NCBI RefSeq assembly: GCF_012034205.1
Contig: NZ_JAATEM010000023.1
Span: 1-64,000, forward strand
Reading direction: 5' to 3'
DNA length: 64,000 bases
From: Streptomyces composti
GTDB taxonomy: Bacteria > Actinomycetota > Actinomycetes > Streptomycetales > Streptomycetaceae
Shown here: positions 27,666 through 35,961 of the stretch, piece by piece
Layout of the letters: every line of letters begins with the position of its first letter
How positions within the stretch are numbered: the first letter of the stretch is position 1
Notes under the pieces: generated by a model
What the model was told of the DNA's origin: nothing
Databases searched by the model: none
The model's input: only the letters and a program-made list of their open reading frames with translations
Position numbers and translations under genes: made by a program

Positions 27666-28364
27666 TCACAGCTCCCGCAGGTACTGCGGGAGCCCGGTGC
27701 CCGGTGCGAGATCCGGGTCGGCGATCGGTGTGCCGTAGCCCTTGCGCACCGGGACGACACCGGCCCAGTGGGGCAGGCCCAGGTCCTCCGGCTCGTCATT
27801 GACGCCGCCGGTGCGCAGTTTGGCGGAGACCTCGTTCAGGTCGAGGCGGATCACCGCGGTGGCCGCCAGCTCCTTCTTGTTCGCCGGGCGGGTGTCGGCG
27901 GCACGGCCCGGCACCACGTGGTCCACCAGGGCGTCGAGGGCCCGCCGCTTCTCCTCGGGGTCGGTGACGTCCCGGGCGGGGCCGTGCACCACAACGGAGC
28001 GGTAGTTGACCGAGTGGTGGAAGGCCGAGCGTGCCAGCACCAGGCCGTCGACATGGGTGACGGTCAGGCAGACCGGCAGGCCGGGGGCGGCCTGGCCGAC
28101 GGCGCGCAGCGGGCGCGAACCCGTCGATCCGTGCACGTAGAGACATTCGCCCACCCGCGCGTAGAGCGTGGGGAGCACCACCGGGGCGCCGTCGCGGACG
28201 AAGCCGAGATGGCAGACGTAGCCCTCGTCGAGTATCGAGTGCACCAATTCCCTGTGGTAGGAGGCGCGGTCGGGAGAGCGGGTGGGGACCGTGCGCTCGG
28301 TGCGCGGATAGCTGGCGGCGGTCTGCTCGGGCGGCGGCTGCGTCCCCTGCATCGCGTTCTCCAT
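27666..28364 (-). CDS. Pyridoxamine 5'-phosphate oxidase-related (FMN-binding) protein
   Basis: 232 residues with a split-barrel flavin domain of the NimA/PNPOx-like type: EGYVCHLGFVRDGAPVVLPTL, LYVHGSTGSRPLRA, NYRSVVVHGPARDV. Such proteins bind FMN or F420 and reduce small substrates. It is divergent from a MocR-type gene by 23 bp, so the regulator very likely controls it; this pairing often concerns vitamin B6 or amine metabolism. The minus-strand ATG at 28364 could be leaderless; ATG 28352 has GGAGAA upstream and is the alternative start. Confidence 0.85.
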   Translation of the reverse strand: MENAMQGTQPPPEQTAASYPRTERTVPTRSPDRASYHRELVHSILDEGYVCHLGFVRDGAPVVLPTLYARVGECLYVHGSTGSRPLRAVGQAAPGLPVCLTVTHVDGLVLARSAFHHSVNYRSVVVHGPARDVTDPEEKRRALDALVDHVVPGRAADTRPANKKELAATAVIRLDLNEVSAKLRTGGVNDEPEDLGLPHWAGVVPVRKGYGTPIADPDLAPGTGLPQYLREL

Positions 28365-28387
28365 TGTACTAGTGCATAATCGGCTTT

Positions 28388-29725
28388 GTGCTAGGAGAGT
28401 ATCGGATCGAGGGCCGGCGTGCAGCGGAGATCTCCGCGAGCATCGAGCGCGGGGTGCGCGAGGGGGCACTGCAGCCGGGCCAACTGCTGCCGCCTCTGAG
28501 GGACTTGGCCCAGGAGCTCGGGGTGAATCCCAACACGGTGGCAGCCGCGTACCGGACGCTGCGCGAGCGCGGGGTGATCGAGACCTCGGGCCGGCGCGGC
28601 AGCCGGGTGCGGCCCAGACCGGCCACCACCGGCCGCGACTTCATCCGGGTGGAGGTTCCGGAGGGGGTGCGGGACGTCTCCGACGGCAATCCGGACCCGG
28701 CGCTGCTGCCGCCGCTCGCCGAGGCCCTCGCCGCCGCGGCGGCCCGGGGCGACAGGGAGCCGGTGCTGTACGGGCACGCGCCCGTGGAGCCGGAACTGGC
28801 CCGGCTGGCCCGCGCCGAGCTGGACGCCGACGGAGTGCCGGACGGCCCCGTCGCCGTCACCTCCGGGGCGCTCGACGCCCTCGAACGGGTCCTCGCCGCC
28901 CATCTCAGGCCGGGAGACGCGGTCGCCGTCGAGGACCCGGGCTGGCGCAGCGTTCTGGACCTGGTACCGGCGCTGGGGATGCGCGTGGTCCCCGTGGGCG
29001 TGGACGACGAGGGGCCGCTGCCCGAGGACGTACGGCGGGCCCTGGCGGGCGGCGCGCGGGCCCTGGTCGTCACCGACCGGGCGCAGAACCCGACCGGCGC
29101 CGCCCTGAGCGAGGCGCGCGCCCGCGCCCTGCGATCCGTGCTCGCCGAACACCCGGGGACGCTGCTGATCGAGGACGACCACGGGCACCACATCGCCGGA
29201 CTGCCGCTGCACCCGCTCGCCGGAGCGACCCGCAGCTGGGCCTTCGTCCGCTCCGCCGCCAAGGCCTACGGGCCCGATCTGCGGCTGGCCGTGCTCACCG
29301 GCGACCCGGTGACGGTGGACCTGGTGCGGGGCCGGCAGCGGCTCGGGCCCGGCTGGGTCAGTCTCCTGCTGCAGCGCGCCCTGGTGGGGCTGCGCACCGC
29401 CCGCGCGGTCGACCCCCGGGCGGTGGCGGCCTCCTACACCCGGCGCCGGGAAGCGCTGATCGACGCGCTGGCCCGGCGCGGGATCACGGCGCACGGCCGC
29501 AGCGGCATGAACGTCTGGGTGCCCGTCACGGACGAGACCGGCGCGGTGGCCCGCCTGCTGCACGCCGGCTGGGCGGTGGCCCCCGGCGCCCGCTTCCGGA
29601 TGAGCGCCCCGCCCGGTGTCCGCATCACCGTCTCGACGCTGACCGAGGACGACATCGAGCCGCTGGCCGAGGCGGTCGCGGGCGCCCTGTCGGGGACGGG
29701 TGAGGCCCCGAGGACGTACGTCTGA
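28388..29725 (+). CDS. MocR/PdxR-type GntR regulator with aminotransferase domain
   Basis: 445 residues. An N-terminal GntR winged helix (RDLAQELGVNPNTVAAAYRTL, about 37-57) is fused to a fold-type-I aminotransferase domain; the PLP lysine is K292 in SAAKAYGPD. MocR proteins sense pyridoxal phosphate or aldimines and usually activate a divergent gene, here the FMN-type oxidoreductase. GTG 28388 lies 7 nt after CATAAT (28375-28380), so it is probably leaderless. The intergenic DNA contains ACTAGT, a possible part of the operator. Confidence 0.92.
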   Translation: MLGEYRIEGRRAAEISASIERGVREGALQPGQLLPPLRDLAQELGVNPNTVAAAYRTLRERGVIETSGRRGSRVRPRPATTGRDFIRVEVPEGVRDVSDGNPDPALLPPLAEALAAAAARGDREPVLYGHAPVEPELARLARAELDADGVPDGPVAVTSGALDALERVLAAHLRPGDAVAVEDPGWRSVLDLVPALGMRVVPVGVDDEGPLPEDVRRALAGGARALVVTDRAQNPTGAALSEARARALRSVLAEHPGTLLIEDDHGHHIAGLPLHPLAGATRSWAFVRSAAKAYGPDLRLAVLTGDPVTVDLVRGRQRLGPGWVSLLLQRALVGLRTARAVDPRAVAASYTRRREALIDALARRGITAHGRSGMNVWVPVTDETGAVARLLHAGWAVAPGARFRMSAPPGVRITVSTLTEDDIEPLAEAVAGALSGTGEAPRTYV

Positions 29726-29783
29726 CATCCCGCACGGCCCGATGCGCCGTCCCGGGACCGGTGCGCCGTCCCGGGACCGGCCG

Positions 29784-30743
29784 CTACGCCCCTCGCTTCG
29801 GCCTCACCTGGGTGAGGGCGGCTCCCGCGAGCACGATCGCCGCGCCCACCGGAGTGGACCAGGTCAGGGTCTCGCCGAGGACGACGATGCCCGCCGCGGC
29901 GGCGATCACCGGGACGAAGTACGTGACCATCTGCCCCGTGGTGGGGCCGACCTCGGCGACCAGGCCGTACTGGATGAGCACGGCGAGGCCGGTGCCGAGC
30001 GTGCCGAGGGCGGCGACCGCCAGCAGCGGCACGACCGCGAACTCGGCCGGGACGCTGGTGAACAGCGGCGTGACCACCGCCAGCTGGACCGTGGCGAGCA
30101 GCAGCTGGCCGCCGGTGAGGGACAGATGGGAGTGGCTGCTGCCCGCCAGGGTGCGGCGTACGTAGATCCAGCCCACCGGGTAGCTGAGCGAGGCCAGCAG
30201 GGCCATCGCCGTGCCGCGCGCGTCCAGGCCGTGGAAGCCCTGCCAGGCGCCCAGCACCGTCAGCACGCCGAGGAAGCCGACGCCCAGCCCCGCCACCCGC
30301 AGCCGGGTCGGCCGGTCCTCGGACAGGGCGACCAGGGACAGCGCCATGCCCCACAGGGGCGACGTCGCATTGCAGATGCCCGCCAGGGTGGACGGGATCG
30401 TCAGCTCGGCGAAGGCGAACAGGGAGAACGGCAGCGCGTTCAGGAAGAAGCCGGCCACCGCCAGGTGACCCCAGGTGCGCAGCCCGCGCGGCAGCCGCTC
30501 CCTGCGCACCGCCATCGCGACCGCCAGCACCGCCGTGCCGAACGCCAGCCGCCCCAGGGTGACCTGGAACGGCGCGTAGCCGTGGGTGCCGACCTTGATG
30601 AGCAGAAAGCTGAAGCCCCAGATCAGGGACAGCGCGCCGAACCGCAGCCGCCAGTCCAGGCGGGGGCGGGGGGAGGACGGCACGGGTGCCTGCTGCGCCG
30701 CACCCGGCGCGGCGGTGGTGGTGGACGGGGAGAGGCTGCTCAT
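29784..30743 (-). CDS. EamA family transporter, copy C
   Basis: 319 residues with ten predicted transmembrane helices in two EamA repeats (LSLIWGFSFLLIKVGTHGY; LLASLSYPVGWIYVRRTL) and the terminal VVLGETLTWSTPVGA motif. The N-terminal ~40 residues are Pro/Ala-rich. The minus-strand ATG at 30743 is preceded by GGAGG only 2 nt away, so GTG 30752 is an alternative. Divergent from a LysR gene, which probably controls it. Confidence 0.88.
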   Translation of the reverse strand: MSSLSPSTTTAAPGAAQQAPVPSSPRPRLDWRLRFGALSLIWGFSFLLIKVGTHGYAPFQVTLGRLAFGTAVLAVAMAVRRERLPRGLRTWGHLAVAGFFLNALPFSLFAFAELTIPSTLAGICNATSPLWGMALSLVALSEDRPTRLRVAGLGVGFLGVLTVLGAWQGFHGLDARGTAMALLASLSYPVGWIYVRRTLAGSSHSHLSLTGGQLLLATVQLAVVTPLFTSVPAEFAVVPLLAVAALGTLGTGLAVLIQYGLVAEVGPTTGQMVTYFVPVIAAAAGIVVLGETLTWSTPVGAAIVLAGAALTQVRPKRGA

Positions 30744-30765
30744 GGCCTCCACGATGAGGGACGGA

Positions 30766-30809
30766 ATCTCGTAGCACAATCGAGAATTTCCGCGTGATAT
30801 CTCGTAGCA
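30766..30809. promoter_or_regulatory. 11-bp direct repeat in the EamA-C/LysR intergenic region
   Basis: ATCTCGTAGCA occurs at 30766-30776 and 30799-30809, exactly 33 bp (about three helical turns) apart. Each copy holds a TAGCA(C/T) that could be a -10. It probably binds the LysR product cooperatively. Confidence 0.65.
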
Positions 30810-30817
30810 TCGCTTAC

Positions 30818-31720
30818 ATGTTGAATCTGGAGCGCCTGCGCACCCTCGACGCCCTCGCCCGGCACGGGTCGGTCAGCGGCGCCGCCGCGGCACTGCACAT
30901 CACGACCTCCGCCGTCTCCCAGCAACTGGCCAAGCTGGAGCGAGAGGCGGGGCAGCGGCTGCTCGCCAAGCACGGCCGCGGCGTCCGGCTCACCGATGCC
31001 GGACGGCTGCTCGCCGAGCACGCCACGCGCATCCTCTCCCAGGTCGAGCTGGCCCAGGCCGATCTGGAGGCGCAGCGCGGACAGGTCGCCGGCGAACTGC
31101 GCATCTCGGCGTTCCCCACCGCCGCCCGCGGACTGTTCCCGCTCGCCCTCGCCGCCCTGCGCGAGGAGCATCCGGCGCTCCGGGTGCGCTCCCGCGAACT
31201 GGAGCCGGAGCAGGGCATCGCCGGAGTGGTGCGGGGCGATCTGGACCTGGCGGTGGTCCTCGACTGGTACAACAAGCCGATGCCGCTGCCCGACGGGCTG
31301 GTCAAGGCGCCCGTCCTCGACGACCCGGCCGACGTCGCCCTCCCCGCCGGCCACCGGCTCGCCGGACGCGACGAGATCGACCTCGCCGAACTCGCCGAGG
31401 ACGAGTGGATCACCTGGGGCGAGGGCGAGTTCTGCCACGAGTGGCTGATGTTCACCCTGCGCTCCAGGGGCGTCGAGCCCGTCATCGGCCACCGCGCCGC
31501 CGAGAGCCACACCCAGCTCGCCCTGGTCTCCGCGGGTCTGGGCGTGTGCATCGCCCCGGTGCTCGGGCGCCATCCGGTACCGGACGGCGTCGTCACCGTG
31601 CCGCTGAAGCAGCGGGTGGTCCGGCACATCTTCGTCGTCTGGCGCGCGGACGCCGACCGCCGCCCGTCGATCCGGGCCGCCGTGCACGGGCTCCAGGAGG
31701 CGGGCAGGAAGGCCGGGTGA
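30818..31720 (+). CDS. LysR family transcriptional regulator
   Basis: 300 residues: the LysR helix-turn-helix (LNLERLRTLDALARHGSVSG, HITTSAVSQQLAKLEREAGQ) followed by a periplasmic-binding-like effector domain (about 90-300). ATG 30818 lies 6 nt after TAGCAT and appears leaderless. It is likely to regulate the divergent EamA exporter through the direct repeats, in the manner of ArgP/LysG-type exporter regulators; effector unknown. It ends 6 bp from the convergent PPOX gene. Confidence 0.92.
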   Translation: MLNLERLRTLDALARHGSVSGAAAALHITTSAVSQQLAKLEREAGQRLLAKHGRGVRLTDAGRLLAEHATRILSQVELAQADLEAQRGQVAGELRISAFPTAARGLFPLALAALREEHPALRVRSRELEPEQGIAGVVRGDLDLAVVLDWYNKPMPLPDGLVKAPVLDDPADVALPAGHRLAGRDEIDLAELAEDEWITWGEGEFCHEWLMFTLRSRGVEPVIGHRAAESHTQLALVSAGLGVCIAPVLGRHPVPDGVVTVPLKQRVVRHIFVVWRADADRRPSIRAAVHGLQEAGRKAG

Positions 31721-31726
31721 GGCGGG

Positions 31727-32197
31727 CTACCGCACCGCGCCCAGCTTTCTGAAGTCCCAGGACACGATCTTCTCGGGGGTCAGGCGCAGCCAGGCGTGCC
31801 GGCCGTCGTGCGGCATCTCGTCCAGCCCGAAGTTCTTGCGGGCGAACAGCGTCTCGGGGACATCGAGTTCGGCGCACAGCTCGCCGGTGCGCGGGATCTC
31901 GCCCACGAACTCCACCCGGCCCGACAGCTCCACCCCGCGCAGCTCCTCGTACTCCTCCCCGGTGTCCACCACGACCGCCACCCGCGGATCCCGGCGCAGC
32001 TGCGCCCACCGCTTGCTCCGCACCACCGAGTACAGCCACAGCGAGGAGCCGTCCCACACGAACCACAGGGCGCTGACATGCGGCATGCCGTCCGCGGACA
32101 CCGTGGCGACCCGGCAGGTCCGCTGAGTGGTGAGGAACTCGTCCAGCTCACCGGGCGTCATCATGATCTTCCGGCCCCGGCGCTGCGTGGCGGCCAT
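31727..32197 (-). CDS. PPOX-class (probably F420-dependent) oxidoreductase
   Basis: 156 residues with a split-barrel fold: RTCRVATVSADGMPHVSALW, VRSKRWAQLRRDPRVAVVVD and a C-terminal HAWLRLTPEKIVSWDFRKLG. The pattern is that of actinobacterial F420-type PPOX proteins rather than pyridoxamine oxidase. The cofactor is inferred. The minus-strand ATG at 32197 is the first in frame. Monocistronic. Confidence 0.82.
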   Translation of the reverse strand: MAATQRRGRKIMMTPGELDEFLTTQRTCRVATVSADGMPHVSALWFVWDGSSLWLYSVVRSKRWAQLRRDPRVAVVVDTGEEYEELRGVELSGRVEFVGEIPRTGELCAELDVPETLFARKNFGLDEMPHDGRHAWLRLTPEKIVSWDFRKLGAVR

Positions 32198-32343
32198 ACG
32201 TCCCCCTCTGGTTCCCGTCCTGCTCCCACGTCGTGCCAGAGATGATCTTCTGACATCACGTCAGAGAAGGATGAGATGTCTTTCTTCCGCGCGCAATCGT
32301 GACCAACCTCACCCCGCCCACCCGCCGACGCCCAGGGGGAACC

Positions 32344-33045
32344 GTGCCGTCGCACACCCGGCTCGGCCACCCGCTCGACGCGGCCGGCACCGCGCTGCTC
32401 ACCGTCGAGTGCCAGGAGGGCGCCGTCGGAGCGGGCAGTGCGCTGCCCGAACTCGCCGAGGAGGCCCGCTCCTCCGGCGCCCTCGGCACCATCGCCCGCC
32501 TCGCCGCCGCGCACGCACGCGGCGTCCAGGCGCTGCACGCCCTCGCCGAACGCCGCCCGGACGGGCGGGGCGCCGGCCGCAACGCCCGGCTGTTCCACGC
32601 CGCCGAACCTCTTCCGGTGCGGCAGCCGACCGGCAGCGCCGCCGTCCGCGTCGCCGCGCCGATCGAGGTCACCGACGAGGACCTGGTGGTGCGGCGGCTG
32701 CACGGGCTCTCGCCGATCCAGGGCACCGAGGCCGACGCACTGCTGCGCAACCTCGGCCGCCACACCCTGATCGTGACCGGTGTCTCGGCCACTGTGGCCG
32801 TGCCCCACGCCGTGTTCGACGCGGTGGATTTCGGATACGCCATGGTCGTCCCCACGGACGCCATCGCGGGCGTGCCCGCCGACTGCGCCCGCGCCCTGAT
32901 CCGTCACACCCTCGCCCTGGTCGCCACCCTGACGACCACCGGCGAACTGCTCACCCACCTGGCCGGCCCGACGAGCCCGGCCCCGCGGGCACCCGCGCCC
33001 GTCGGTGCCGTACGGTCCGGCACCGACCTGCTCAGGCCAGCGTGA
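32344..33045 (+). CDS. Isochorismatase-like (cysteine hydrolase family) protein with altered catalytic triad
   Basis: 233 residues with the isochorismatase-like alpha/beta fold: TALLTVECQEG, the LVVRRLHGLSPIQGTEADALL helix and VTGVSATVAVPHAVFDAVDFGY. In active members the triad is Asp-Lys-Cys; here the aligned positions are E22, R118 and A152, so the cysteine nucleophile is missing and hydrolysis is unlikely. GTG 32344 has GGGGGA just upstream; GTG 32299 is an alternative. Its 3' end overlaps the convergent Rieske gene by 14 bp. Confidence 0.78.
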   Translation: MPSHTRLGHPLDAAGTALLTVECQEGAVGAGSALPELAEEARSSGALGTIARLAAAHARGVQALHALAERRPDGRGAGRNARLFHAAEPLPVRQPTGSAAVRVAAPIEVTDEDLVVRRLHGLSPIQGTEADALLRNLGRHTLIVTGVSATVAVPHAVFDAVDFGYAMVVPTDAIAGVPADCARALIRHTLALVATLTTTGELLTHLAGPTSPAPRAPAPVGAVRSGTDLLRPA

Positions 33046-33511
33046 TGGAGTCCCCGTTCACGGTGATCTCCACGGCGGGCAGCGGCTTGGGCGCGGGACC
33101 GCCCTGCACACTGCCGTCGGCGACGGAGAACTCGCTGTTGTGACAGGGGCAGTGGATGACCCCGTCGGCGACGGTCCTGACCATGCAGCCCTGATGGGTG
33201 CAGGTCGCCGAGAACGCCTTGAACTCGCCCGCTTTCGGCTGCGTCACCACCACTTTCTCGTCGGCGAAGACCTTGCCGCCGCCCTCGGGGATGTCCGCGG
33301 TGGACGCCAGGGCGGCCCCGCCGGCGGCAGCATCGCCCCCGCCCGAACCCCCGCCGCCGTTGCCGTCCGAGCCGGCGTCCACCGAGGTGGAACCGCCGTC
33401 GTCCGAGCCGGAGCACGCGGTCAGCGCGGCGGTGAGACCCGCCGCTCCGACCGCCGCCACGACGGTCCGACGCGCCGGTCCCGTTGCGGGCTGCTGCGAT
33501 GCGCTGGTCAT
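33032..33511 (-). CDS. Rieske [2Fe-2S] lipoprotein
   Basis: 159 residues: a Tat-type ARR n-region, hydrophobic core and lipobox LTAC (C33), a Gly/Ser/Asp-rich linker to about 65, then a Rieske domain with CTHQGC (C104, H106 ligands) and CPCH (C121, H124 ligands); C109 and C123 would form the disulfide. It should be a membrane-anchored extracytoplasmic electron-transfer protein. Such stand-alone Rieske lipoproteins are common in Streptomyces and their partners are unknown. Minus-strand ATG 33511. Confidence 0.92.
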   Translation of the reverse strand: MTSASQQPATGPARRTVVAAVGAAGLTAALTACSGSDDGGSTSVDAGSDGNGGGGSGGGDAAAGGAALASTADIPEGGGKVFADEKVVVTQPKAGEFKAFSATCTHQGCMVRTVADGVIHCPCHNSEFSVADGSVQGGPAPKPLPAVEITVNGDSITLA

Positions 33512-33603
33512 GCCGGGGACTTCCTTCCGGTCGGGTTCGCGATCCGGTCTCAGGTACGGCCCGCGGGTCCGCCCTGTTCACGAGCTGCCGCACCCGGCCG
33601 GCC

Positions 33604-33691
33604 GGCCGGGAGCGACGGGGAGGCCATCCGGGACGGAGGGGGAGGCCATCCGGGACGGACGGGGTGGCCGGCCGGGATCAACGGGGAGGCC
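33604..33691. repeat. Four tandem copies of a 22-bp repeat
   Basis: Units at 33604-33625, 33626-33647, 33648-33669 and 33670-33691 share the pattern CCGGGANNGACGGGGAGGCC with a few substitutions; a fifth partial unit follows. It lies between the Rieske and HipA-like genes. The middle two copies differ at only two positions. Confidence 0.8.
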
Positions 33692-33771
33692 GGCGGGGCT
33701 CTTCGCCGCGCGCGCACGCTCCGCGGCCCGGGCGTGCCCGGCCTGCGAGGACACGCCAGTAGCCTGGGGCG

Positions 33772-34536
33772 ATGCTCAAGGAAGTCATCGCCACCCGGTA
33801 CATCGCGCCGCTGCGCGAGGGTGGCTCGCTGCCGGGACTGATCGAGGCCGACGACCTCGGCACCTACGTCCTGAAGTTCACCGGCGCGGGACAGGGCCGC
33901 AAGACCCTGGTGGCCGAGGTGGTCTGCGCGGAACTCGCCCGCCGGCTGGGCCTGCGGGTGCCGCGCCTGGTGACCGTCGAGGTCGATCCCGTGCTCGGTC
34001 TCGGCGAACCGGACGAGCAGGTGCAGCAGCTGCTCAAGTCCAGCGGCGGCACCAACCTCGGCATGGACTTCCTCTCCGGGGCGCTCGGGTTCGACCCGCT
34101 GGCCTTCGAGGTGAGCGCCGAGGAAGCCGGGCGGATCGTCTGGTTCGACGCCCTGGTGGGCAATGTGGACCGCTCCTGGCGCAACCCCAATCTGCTGCGC
34201 TGGCGCGGCGAGCTGTGGCTCGTCGACCACGGCGCGACCATGATCTGGCAGCACAACTGGCCCGGCGCCGCCACCTCGGCCGCCCGCCCCTACGACGCCG
34301 CCGACCACGCCCTGCGGCCCTTCGCCCCCGACGTGGCGTCCGCCGCGGCCGACCTCGCCCCCCAGGTCACCGAGGACCTGCTCGCCGAGGTCACCGCCGA
34401 GATCCCCGACGCCTGGCTGACCGGCGAGCCGGGCTTCGGCACTCCCGACGAGCTGCGCCGCGCCTACGCCCGGCCGCTGCTCGACCGCGCCCCCACCGTC
34501 CACCAGCGCATCCAGGGACTCGGAGGCGACCGATGA
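33772..34536 (+). CDS. HipA-like kinase family protein
   Basis: 254 residues. GTYVLKFTGAGQGRKTLVAE resembles the nucleotide-binding start of HipA kinases. GNVDRSWRNPNLL and ELWLVDHGATMIW supply the catalytic Asp/Asn and the metal-binding Asp. It is about half the length of true HipA, lacking the N-terminal HipA subdomain, and there is no HipB-type antitoxin. ATG 33772 lies 6 nt after TAGCCT (33760-33765) and is probably leaderless. It overlaps the DUF3037 gene by 4 bp (ATGA), so the two are a coupled pair. Confidence 0.82.
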   Translation: MLKEVIATRYIAPLREGGSLPGLIEADDLGTYVLKFTGAGQGRKTLVAEVVCAELARRLGLRVPRLVTVEVDPVLGLGEPDEQVQQLLKSSGGTNLGMDFLSGALGFDPLAFEVSAEEAGRIVWFDALVGNVDRSWRNPNLLRWRGELWLVDHGATMIWQHNWPGAATSAARPYDAADHALRPFAPDVASAAADLAPQVTEDLLAEVTAEIPDAWLTGEPGFGTPDELRRAYARPLLDRAPTVHQRIQGLGGDR

Positions 34537-34931
34537 GCGAGCGTCAGGCGGGCGACCGCCATGTCTACGAGTACGCCGTGCTGCGCGTCGTCCCGCGTAT
34601 CGAACGCGGCGAGTGCATCAACGCCGGGGTGCTGGTGTACTGCCGGCCCCTGGGCTTCGTCGCCGCCCGCACCCATCTCGACGAGGCCAGGCTGCTGGCC
34701 CTCGACCCGGACGTGGACCTGGCCGGGGTGCGGGCCGCGCTGCGGGCCGCCGAGCAGGTGTGCGCGGGCGGCGACGCGGCGGGCCAGGCGGCGCGGGACG
34801 ACGCCGGACGGCGCTTCCGCTGGCTGATCGCGCCCCGCTCCACCGTCGTCCAGCCCGGCCCCGTCCACACCGGCCTCACCGCCGACCCGGCGGCCGAGAC
34901 GGAGCGGCTCCTGCGGGTGCTGGTGCAGTGA
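34533..34931 (+). CDS. DUF3037 domain protein
   Basis: 132 residues with the DUF3037 core: EYAVLRVVPRIERGECINAG and the VLVYCRPLGFVAARTHLDEA strand region, ending near the LIAPRSTVVQPGPVHTGL motif. Function unknown. ATG 34533 overlaps the HipA-like stop and has GGAGG 6 nt upstream. The fixed pairing of a HipA-like kinase with DUF3037 suggests the latter is a substrate, partner or regulator of the kinase. Confidence 0.85.
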   Translation: MSERQAGDRHVYEYAVLRVVPRIERGECINAGVLVYCRPLGFVAARTHLDEARLLALDPDVDLAGVRAALRAAEQVCAGGDAAGQAARDDAGRRFRWLIAPRSTVVQPGPVHTGLTADPAAETERLLRVLVQ

Positions 34932-35009
34932 CTGGTGCGATGGCCGGGGTATTCCTGCGGGGCCCGGCGTGCTCGTGCGGTGCCTGCCGCCGTCGTGCCG
35001 TGCCCGGCG

Positions 35010-35576
35010 TCAGGCGCGGCGGCGCCTGATCAGGTAGCCGCCCGCCGCGGCCGCGCCCGCCGCGAACACGGCGCCGACCGCCACCTCCCAGGCGGCAGGT
35101 CCGGTGTCCGACGCGCCGCCCAGTCCGCCCGCGACGCCCCGCGGCGGGGAGGGCCTCGCCGTCGTGGGCGGCGCGGCGGGAGCGCTGCCGGTGGCCGCGG
35201 TCGCCGTGGCGGGGGGCGCGGTGCGCGTCGGCGCGGGCGATGGGGTGGGCGAGACAGGGGGAGTGCTCGGCGAGGCGGAGGCAGGGGACGTGGTGACCGG
35301 AGCGGGCGTCGGGGTGCCGGGCCGGGGGCGGCTCGTGGAGGAGGCGTCGCCCTGGTCGAAGCGGCGGGGGAGCACCTCGCAGGCGATGCCGTCGTCGTCC
35401 TCGTCCAGCCGGTGCGGATCACTCCGGTCCGCGTCGAGCACGAGCTGGGCGTCCTCCTGCCAGCGGAAGTCACGGCAGTCCAGGTCCAGATCGGGACCGG
35501 CGTACGCGGTACCGGCCAGGGGCAGGGCCGCGGCGAGCACGGTCAGCGTGCCCAGGGCACCGGTGCGACGACGCAT
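35010..35576 (-). CDS. Excalibur calcium-binding domain surface protein
   Basis: 188 residues: an N-terminal signal peptide (cleavage near AYA at ~26), an excalibur domain with two cysteines (C34, C66) and the calcium-loop motif DEDDDGIACE, then a ~75-residue Pro/Thr/Ser linker and a C-terminal hydrophobic helix ending RRRR. The layout is a cell-surface protein anchored by its C-terminus; the excalibur fold is often attached to cell-wall enzymes, but here it is alone. Minus-strand ATG 35576. Confidence 0.88.
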   Translation of the reverse strand: MRRRTGALGTLTVLAAALPLAGTAYAGPDLDLDCRDFRWQEDAQLVLDADRSDPHRLDEDDDGIACEVLPRRFDQGDASSTSRPRPGTPTPAPVTTSPASASPSTPPVSPTPSPAPTRTAPPATATAATGSAPAAPPTTARPSPPRGVAGGLGGASDTGPAAWEVAVGAVFAAGAAAAGGYLIRRRRA

Positions 35577-35848
35577 GACGCGCCTCCTTTCCCCTTGCGG
35601 GTGGCTCGCGTCTCGACGCTAGGGGCGGCCCGGCGCCCAGGCGCGCAGCCGTAGGCCGATCGGGTGCCCGCGGTCGCCCGGGGCGCGAGCCGCCCCGCGT
35701 CCCGGCCGGTGCGGGGCGAAGCGAGCAGTGGGCCCGGCCGAGAAGGAGTGCGGTCGCGGCGGACCGGATGGCCGGCCGGGCCGACGCGGAAGCGCGGCCG
35801 GGTCGTGGCGGAGGCGGCGGGGAATGGATCACAGACGCGGGTGTGCCG
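35577..35848. other. Intergenic region without a recognisable gene
   Basis: About 270 bp between divergent genes. Open frames here lack start signals and codon bias. The only recognisable element is the fabG promoter just downstream. Confidence 0.45.
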
Positions 35849-35877
35849 TTGACACCGGGTGCCAGGGCTTCTAGCGT
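35849..35877 (+). promoter_or_regulatory. Consensus vegetative promoter of the SDR pair
   Basis: TTGACA (35849-35854), 17-bp spacer, TAGCGT (35872-35877): essentially the HrdB consensus. The start near 35884 leaves a ~78-nt leader. Confidence 0.85.
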
Positions 35878-35961
35878 CACGTCTGCTGAAGGTACTAAGC
35901 GGTCGCTCACCCACGGGTGGCGGCCGCAGGAGCCGCATCCCAAGGGCGAGGAGAAGCAGCA

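Noticed and set aside
33604..33691. CRISPR-like array
   Set aside because: The 22-bp units are directly adjacent with no unique spacers.
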